Origin: Frisingicoccus caecimuris
GTDB lineage: Bacteria > Bacillota > Clostridia > Lachnospirales > Lachnospiraceae
Length of the DNA: 64,000 nucleotides
NCBI RefSeq assembly: GCF_004340975.1
Contig: NZ_SLXA01000002.1
Coordinates: forward strand, 1 to 64,000
Direction of reading: 5' to 3'
Position 1 is the first letter of the stretch. Each line of letters opens with the position of its first letter. A program made the position numbers and the translations under genes. Under the pieces are notes generated by a model. The model did no database searches. It was not told the origin of the DNA and worked only from the letters and a program-made list of their open reading frames with translations. Shown here in pieces: positions 59,162 to 64,000 of this stretch.

Positions 59162-59800
59162 TTACCACATAATGCCAAAATCCGCCATACGATGCCGGAG
59201 TTTTTCCAGAGCCTTTTTTTCAATACGGCTCACATAACTTCTGGAGATTCCCATCATCGTTCCAATCTCTCTCTGAGTTACTTCTTTATAACCTCTCAAC
59301 CCATACCTCTTATATATGATTTCCCGTTCTCTGTCTGTTAATACCTCATCGATGGCCAAATACATCTTTTGAATACGCTCGGAAAGCATCATGCTGTCCA
59401 CCACATCCTCTGAAGTATCTTCGACCACGTCAATGAAACTGATTTCATTTCCCTCTTTATCTGTACCGATTGGTTCATACAGGGATATTTCCCGGTTCAA
59501 CTTTCGTTCGGTCCGCAGCATCATCAGTAATTCGTTATCAATGCACCGGGCGGCATATGTCCCCAGACGACTGCCTTTATCCGCCTTAAATGTATTTACA
59601 GCCTTCACCAGACCGACAATACCTATAGCGATCAGCTCATCCGTATCCCGCCCGGAACTGGCATATTTTTTTACAATATGGGCCACCAGCCGCAGGTTTT
59701 TCTCCACCAGAATATTTTTTGCATCCATATCTCCATCCTGATATCTGGAAAGATAATAGGCTTCTTCTTCGCTGCTCAATGGTTTTGGAAATGACTGCAA
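59162..59800 (-). CDS. sigK: Sporulation sigma factor K, without pro-sequence, 212 aa
   Basis: It directs late mother-cell transcription in sporulation. It matches Bacillus SigK from FPKPLS onward: NLRLVAHIVKKY, DELIAIGIVGLVKAV, ARCIDNELLMMLR, LYEPIGTDKEGNEISFIDVV and REIGTMMGISRSYVSRIEKK. The start is TTG at 59800. An in-frame TAA nine codons upstream rules out a longer N-terminus, so the usual membrane-targeting pro-sequence of about 20 residues is absent. The gene is uninterrupted. The ribosome-site-like GGGGTG lies in the stem of a terminator-like hairpin (59808-59855). Confidence 0.9.
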   Translation of the reverse strand: MQSFPKPLSSEEEAYYLSRYQDGDMDAKNILVEKNLRLVAHIVKKYASSGRDTDELIAIGIVGLVKAVNTFKADKGSRLGTYAARCIDNELLMMLRTERKLNREISLYEPIGTDKEGNEISFIDVVEDTSEDVVDSMMLSERIQKMYLAIDEVLTDREREIIYKRYGLRGYKEVTQREIGTMMGISRSYVSRIEKKALEKLRHRMADFGIMW

Positions 59801-59807
59801 GAAAAAA

Positions 59808-59855
59808 GCACCCCTATGCGACCTTTATTTTAATGTATGCGTCGCTTTGGGATGC
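59808..59855 (-). terminator. Terminator-like hairpin overlapping the sigK leader
   Basis: On the minus strand GCATCCC...GCGAC pairs with GTCGC...GGGGTGC, followed by TTTTTTC and then the TTG of sigK. It ends the MBL-fold gene and may also limit access to the sigK ribosome site. Confidence 0.6.
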
Positions 59856-59874
59856 TGTGTCTGTCCCTGACATT

Positions 59875-60768
59875 TTACATATTATTTATCTGATAGGTGA
59901 TATAGATCATGTCGAGACCGTCCGGACTCTCTCCGTTTAAAATCTCCTTATACAGATATCCCGGTTCTCCTGTTCTCGGATGGAAAAACCTGCGGCTTTT
60001 TTCCACAGATAAATGTTCAATAGCCTCCGGCATCCGTTTAATGATCCACGGGGATAAAAGCTGCTTTCTGTGAGACGGCAAAATTGCCTCAATCCGATAC
60101 TGTTCCAACTGCTGTAAACGCTTTTGATAAGTATATAAAGGCGCACTTGTCTTAAAATGCATCCAAAGGCTGTAGTCAAGATCATCTCCCGGAAACAAAA
60201 TGTGATTTTTCCAGTCGAAAAACATCACGCTGCCCACCGTATGTCCTGGTATAAAAATAGCTTCAATAAGATGATTTTCCTCGGAAGCCTCATCAAAATC
60301 AAAGGTCTGATTACATCGTTCCTCCGGTGCATCCAGATCAAAGGTCTGGCCATTGATCAGCCAGCAAAACTCTTTCGTTCCCGCTGCATACCAGGCCAGC
60401 CGATCAAAATCTTCCGGCCATATCGGGCCTTTACCAGCCGCCTTACGCACCGACTCAAACCGGGCAGCCACCAGCGGTTTCTGATGATTCTGGTACTCTT
60501 TATATGTCGCCTTATCCGCCGGGTTCATCCATACTTTATTAAAATACCGATTACCGCCTGCATGATCTGTATGTCCATGAGTATTCACCACCCGAAGCGG
60601 CAGATCCGTCACTGTTCGAACTGCTTTGCTTATATCCGCAAAGCCATAACCTGTATCAATGAGCATGGCCTGACGCTTTCCGACGATCAGACTGCTTCCG
60701 ACGCCACCGGGCTCGTAAATCTGGTAAATACCTTCGGCCATTTGATTAATTTTAAAATATTCCTGCAT
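59875..60768 (-). CDS. MBL-fold metallo-hydrolase, 297 aa
   Basis: The metallo-beta-lactamase motif is VNTHGHTDHAGGNRYF, with FIPGHTVGSVMFFDW and FPGDDLDYSLW later; two metal ions are expected. The substrate is not evident; glyoxalase-II-like or other hydrolases have the same fold. The start at 60768 (MQEYFKINQ) follows AAAGGGC. Confidence 0.8.
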   Translation of the reverse strand: MQEYFKINQMAEGIYQIYEPGGVGSSLIVGKRQAMLIDTGYGFADISKAVRTVTDLPLRVVNTHGHTDHAGGNRYFNKVWMNPADKATYKEYQNHQKPLVAARFESVRKAAGKGPIWPEDFDRLAWYAAGTKEFCWLINGQTFDLDAPEERCNQTFDFDEASEENHLIEAIFIPGHTVGSVMFFDWKNHILFPGDDLDYSLWMHFKTSAPLYTYQKRLQQLEQYRIEAILPSHRKQLLSPWIIKRMPEAIEHLSVEKSRRFFHPRTGEPGYLYKEILNGESPDGLDMIYITYQINNM

Positions 60769-60792
60769 GATTCTCACGCCCTTTGTATATAA

Positions 60793-62016
60793 TCAGTCTT
60801 TTCTTCGAAGCAAATCCAACGGAGAAAGCTCCACACCGAGATTTACAAAAATCTTCTGTTTCGGATGAGGGCAGCTTTCGATCATCGTCCCCTCGGCATC
60901 CGTCATTGCCTGCACAGTGACCTCCAGATCCCGGCCATCCGGCTTCATAACCTCGATGGCATCTCCAACGGAAAATTTGTTTCTCTGTTCCAACCCATAG
61001 AAACCGTCTCCCCGGTCTTCTCCGATCAAGCCGAGATAGGTATAGGCTTTAATATACGTATTATTATCATAAATCTGTGTATCGTGATCCGGCTTTCCAA
61101 AGAAAAATCCCGTTGTAAACTGACGATACGTGCATTTTGCGATTTCTTCTTTGTAATAATCCATTCGGCTCCGGTAAAGAACTTCATCCTTCAGATAATC
61201 GTCAATAGCCTGACGGTAGGTTCGGGTCACCACGGCCACATAGAGAGCTGTCTTCATCCGCCCTTCAATCTTAAAACTGTTAATGCCAGCCTCCACCAAT
61301 TCCGGAATATGTTCAATCATACATAAATCTTTGGAATTGAAAATATAGGTTCCCCGTTCATTTTCATAAACCGGAAGATATTCGCCCGGTCGGGTCTCTT
61401 CCATGATCGCATATTTCCAGCGGCATGGATGGGTACAGGCCCCCTGATTGGCATCCCTCCCTGTAAAATAGCTGCTCAGCAGACACCGGCCCGAATAGGA
61501 TATACACATTGCTCCGTGAATGAAGGTTTCAATCTCCAAATCCTCCGGGATATTCGCCCGAAGCTCCCGAAGCTCATCCATGGATAATTCTCTGGCTGAA
61601 ACCACCCGCTTTGCACCCAGACTGTGCCAGAAACGATAAGTCCGATAATTGGTATTATTCGCCTGGGTACTGATGTGGATTTCAATCTCGGGACAGACTT
61701 CCTTAGCAATCTGAAAAACCCCCGGATCTGAAATAATAAGAGCATCCGGTCCAATAGCCTTTAATTCATGGAAATATTTTTCCACACCGTCCAGATCTCC
61801 ATTATGGGCCAGGATATTGGCCGTCACATAGACTTTTGCTCCATGAGCATGGGCAAAGGCGATTCCTTCCCGCATATCTTCCATAGAAAAATTTTTCGAC
61901 TTTGCGCGGAGGCTGAATACCTCTCCTCCAATATATACGGCATCTGCGCCAAAAACCACTGCCGTTTTTAAAACTTCCAGGCTGCTGGCCGGAATTAATA
62001 ATTCTGGTTTTTTCAT
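60793..62016 (-). CDS. trhP: Peptidase U32 family, probable tRNA U34 hydroxylation protein TrhP, 407 aa
   Basis: U32 marks: ELLIPASSLEVLKTAVVFGA, RVVSARELSMDELRELR, the EIETFIHGAMCISYSGRC active region with Cys, and NSFKIEGRMKTALYVA. In Bacillus the homologues YrrN/YrrO (TrhP1/2) act in forming 5-hydroxyuridine in tRNA, and the next enzyme, TrmR, is encoded beside them as here. The start follows AAGGAG. One U32 gene rather than two is present. Confidence 0.85.
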   Translation of the reverse strand: MKKPELLIPASSLEVLKTAVVFGADAVYIGGEVFSLRAKSKNFSMEDMREGIAFAHAHGAKVYVTANILAHNGDLDGVEKYFHELKAIGPDALIISDPGVFQIAKEVCPEIEIHISTQANNTNYRTYRFWHSLGAKRVVSARELSMDELRELRANIPEDLEIETFIHGAMCISYSGRCLLSSYFTGRDANQGACTHPCRWKYAIMEETRPGEYLPVYENERGTYIFNSKDLCMIEHIPELVEAGINSFKIEGRMKTALYVAVVTRTYRQAIDDYLKDEVLYRSRMDYYKEEIAKCTYRQFTTGFFFGKPDHDTQIYDNNTYIKAYTYLGLIGEDRGDGFYGLEQRNKFSVGDAIEVMKPDGRDLEVTVQAMTDAEGTMIESCPHPKQKIFVNLGVELSPLDLLRRKD

Positions 62017-62020
62017 TCTG

Positions 62021-62662
62021 TTACTCCTTCACACTGACTGTCATTCCATCACCGATCGGCAAAACCATCGTTTCCAGTCCATCCATATGTTTTAATGTCC
62101 AGAGATACTCCCGCATGCGGCTATGTATCGTCCGGTTCCGGCGCACCACCGCATACCGCGATTCTACAACATCCCCATCCTGCAGAACATTATCTGATAC
62201 GAGCAGACCTCCCGGCGCCAAAAGGCGTAAGACTTCCGGCAGAAAACGGATATACTGGCCCTTTGCCGCATCCATAAAAATAAAATCATAGGGGCCGTCG
62301 AGACCTTTCATCACCTCCGCCGCATCGCCTTCCAGAAGGGTGATCTTCTCTTCCATCCCCGCCCGCTGAAAATTCCTGCGGGCGATCGGAATTCTTTTTT
62401 CATATTTTTCTATCGTCGTTATATGACTGTCCCCCGTCAGGCATTCAGCCATCAATACAGCGGAAAAGCCTATGGCTGTCCCGACTTCCAGAACTGCCCC
62501 AGGCTTCTTTATTTTCAACAACACTTTCAGAAGATTCCGACTTTCCTTACGAATGATCGGCACATAATCTCTGACAGCCTCCTGTTCAATTGTCCGAACC
62601 AATGGACTTTCATCCCTGTCTAACGAAAGGATATAATCCAACATTCTTTCATCTACAATCAC
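62021..62662 (-). CDS. trmR: SAM-dependent O-methyltransferase, probable TrmR, 213 aa
   Basis: The SAM-binding region is VLEVGTAIGFSAVLMAE; FIFMDAAKGQYI and LLVSDNVLQDGDV (metal ligands) follow. It matches the COMT-like YrrM/TrmR family, which methylates 5-hydroxyuridine at tRNA position 34. Gene order MltG-like, TrmR, TrhP is the same as in Bacillus yrrL-yrrM-yrrN. The GTG start overlaps the preceding stop by four bases. Confidence 0.82.
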   Translation of the reverse strand: MIVDERMLDYILSLDRDESPLVRTIEQEAVRDYVPIIRKESRNLLKVLLKIKKPGAVLEVGTAIGFSAVLMAECLTGDSHITTIEKYEKRIPIARRNFQRAGMEEKITLLEGDAAEVMKGLDGPYDFIFMDAAKGQYIRFLPEVLRLLAPGGLLVSDNVLQDGDVVESRYAVVRRNRTIHSRMREYLWTLKHMDGLETMVLPIGDGMTVSVKE

Positions 62663-63120
62663 TGTCCGTTCTCCCCTTCGCCCGTATCGCTGGTGGATTC
62701 GCCACTTTCCTGGGATTCAGCAGATCCGGTCTCCAGTTCTTCTGCTGTCGGCTGCTTTACTACGGAATTCTCCGCATCTCCCATCAGCTCGATCATATCA
62801 TCGGCAGACATACTTGCTTTGACCACATAAACTCCCGGCATGAGATTTGCTTTGCTCAGTCTGGATTTCAAAATAAATGCCCACTCGCTGTTGATCGCGC
62901 CCGCATCCTTCAATTTTTTGGCTACAGTCTTGCTTCCGTCTCCATCTTTTATTTCTATCCGAATCTCCTCATCGGCATATTCAGAAACAACCGGTTCGCC
63001 GAAAACTTCATATGAAAACTCATAAGCAAATGCTCCGGCACGAAAGAGAATGAAAATAGCTACCACATAGATGATAATATTCACACCGAGTCCTAAAATG
63101 GTAGAAATGACTTTCTTCAT
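62659..63120 (-). CDS. MltG/YceG-like membrane protein, shortened, 153 aa
   Basis: One N-terminal membrane helix is followed by a LysM-like domain of the YceG family (IEIKDGDGSKTVAKKLKDAG, FILKSRLSKANLMPGVYVVK) and an acidic low-complexity tail. Full MltG is about 340-380 residues and has a glutamate catalytic domain that is not here. It is therefore a short paralogue that cannot cut glycan strands itself, or one part of a split system. Context (trmR, trhP) equals that of yrrL. Confidence 0.78.
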   Translation of the reverse strand: MKKVISTILGLGVNIIIYVVAIFILFRAGAFAYEFSYEVFGEPVVSEYADEEIRIEIKDGDGSKTVAKKLKDAGAINSEWAFILKSRLSKANLMPGVYVVKASMSADDMIELMGDAENSVVKQPTAEELETGSAESQESGESTSDTGEGENGQ

Positions 63121-63134
63121 ATCTGTGTCCTCCT

Positions 63135-63479
63135 CTAGCTATCTAAAAACGAAACATCAAAATCCAGACTGCTATAAATCTGATCGATCATCCGATTCAT
63201 CATCAATGCCAGCCCCTGTTCCGCTGTCAGAAATTCTATTACATCTGAATTCTGCAGAATATCCCTGTATTCTTCATTCAAAGCCTCCAGCCGTCCCATA
63301 TCCTCCGGCGCCTGCGGCCCGTTCTGTATCATAAAACATGCTTTTCGAAACTCATCCACTCTTCGGTTCAACTCCACGTCCCTGACAATCTTCATCTGCA
63401 GGCGACGATATTGATTATAAACATTACTCCGTTTAATTTCCCGAATGAGCTGCCGGGTCTGATATTCTACATTCTTCAT
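63135..63479 (-). CDS. YlbF/YmcA-family protein, 114 aa
   Basis: This helical protein has RQLIREIKRSNVYNQYRRLQ, VDEFRKACFMIQNG and LALMMNRMIDQIYSSLDF, the look of the YlbF/YmcA (DUF964) family. In Bacillus, YlbF, YmcA and YaaT form a complex that tunes RNase Y action, competence and sporulation. An RNase J gene lies upstream, also RNA-related. Assignment to a named member is not possible by eye. Confidence 0.78.
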   Translation of the reverse strand: MKNVEYQTRQLIREIKRSNVYNQYRRLQMKIVRDVELNRRVDEFRKACFMIQNGPQAPEDMGRLEALNEEYRDILQNSDVIEFLTAEQGLALMMNRMIDQIYSSLDFDVSFLDS

Positions 63480-63569
63480 TCTCTACCAGGCCTTTCTCCT
63501 GCATATTTATAATGGTAATGTTAACCACTAACATTACCATTATAAAGAATTCTCTTCAATTTATCAAGC

Positions 63570-64000
63570 CTAAACATCGACTTCCATAATAATCGGAAGA
63601 ATCATTGGATTTCTTTTTGTCTGTTTCCATACATAATCACTCAGCGTATCCCGGATCACACTCTTAATCTTGCTCCAGTCACTGACCCGTCCATCCAGAC
63701 ATTTCTGCACAGCCGCATCAACCACTTTACGTGCATCTTCCATAAGCATCTCAGACTCGCGGACATAAACAAAACCTCTGGATACAATATCCGGTCCGGC
63801 TAAAAGACGGTTATCATATCTGGAAAGTGTCAGCACTACGATAAGGAGTCCATTCTGAGACAACATCTGACGGTCACGCAATACAATGTTCCCCACATCG
63901 CCGACACCCAGTCCATCAACCATGATACCTCCATGAGGCACCTGTCCAATGACCTTCGCTCTCTCATCCTTTAATTCCAGCACATTGCCAGAAGAAAGAA
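63570..64000 (-). CDS. Ribonuclease J, C-terminal part (runs off the window)
   Basis: The reading frame is open to the right edge and shows the C-terminal region of RNase J: SSGNVLELKDERAKVIGQV, GGIMVDGLGVGDVGN, IVLRDRQMLSQNGLLIVV and IVSRGFVYVRESE. RNase J is an exo- and endoribonuclease of Firmicutes. The last 60 residues form the usual C-terminal domain ending MILPIIMEVDV. The N-terminal metallo-beta-lactamase part is outside. Confidence 0.9.
   Translation of the reverse strand, partial: LSSGNVLELKDERAKVIGQVPHGGIMVDGLGVGDVGNIVLRDRQMLSQNGLLIVVLTLSRYDNRLLAGPDIVSRGFVYVRESEMLMEDARKVVDAAVQKCLDGRVSDWSKIKSVIRDTLSDYVWKQTKRNPMILPIIMEVDV

Noticed and set aside
1-64000. CRISPR array or riboswitch
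   Set aside because: No regularly spaced repeats with unique spacers were seen. No leader matched a T-box, cobalamin, TPP or other riboswitch pattern that I could recognise, including upstream of cbiC/cobO, asd and the split substrate-binding-protein gene.

Overview
The window comes from a spore-forming Firmicute, most likely a Lachnospiraceae-type gut Clostridium. Reasons: AT-rich intergenic DNA, strong AGGAGG ribosome sites, a sporulation sigma factor K, a stand-alone Spo0A-type DNA-binding domain, a two-subunit iron-sulfur serine dehydratase, a cobalamin gene pair, and two small serine-recombinase elements of a kind common in that family. Most genes read leftward on the minus strand.

Layout. 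1-5.3 kb: small membrane proteins, lipoproteins and a Cro-like regulator. 5.3-12.6 kb: a GC-rich mobilizable element (serine recombinase, TnpW-like protein, DnaC-like loader, replisome organizer, relaxase, MobC, oriT-like site, HTH protein and sigma-like regulator) with no evident cargo. 12.6-24.9 kb: a regulated bacteriocin locus. It holds an unannotated 48-residue lacticin-481-like lantibiotic precursor (22568-22714), its LanM synthetase, an AgrC/AgrA-like two-component system with a LytTR regulator, and a leftward transporter/accessory operon (one ATPase, three membrane proteins, three exported or anchored proteins). 25-30.3 kb: sdaAB-sdaAA, thioredoxin reductase, a D-cysteine-desulfhydrase-like enzyme, a Spo0A-C-like protein and tRNA-Ser(CGA). 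30.3-38.5 kb: a complete D-allose operon behind a LacI-type regulator. 38.6-45.5 kb: asd and housekeeping genes. 46.08-53.39 kb: a second mobile element sitting inside an ABC substrate-binding-protein gene and carrying an Abi (HEPN) protein. 53.9-64 kb: ferredoxin protein, CPBP protease, acyltransferase, cobalamin enzymes, SigK, the tRNA-modification pair trmR/trhP, an MltG-like protein, a YlbF-family protein and the 3' end of an RNase J gene.

The main result is a regulon. Five promoter modules (about 3.86, 14.64, 19.60, 24.83 and 29.23 kb) each carry two direct half-sites around GGCC spaced 21 or 22 bp, with a TATAAT or TATTAT -10 element exactly 28-29 bp from the near half-site. This is the expected geometry for a LytTR regulator. 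They stand before the lantibiotic regulator/kinase/precursor/synthetase operon, the transporter operon, a small membrane gene, a large lipoprotein, and (29.23 kb) no gene at all.

The second element can be mapped to the base. Joining the flanks at a shared GG restores a 327-residue substrate-binding protein in frame. In the reconstructed circle the recombinase frame continues 32 codons past the crossover, so integration replaces its C-terminal tail. The two elements also share an oriT-like motif: one copy in the first, two inverted copies in the second, which has no relaxase of its own.
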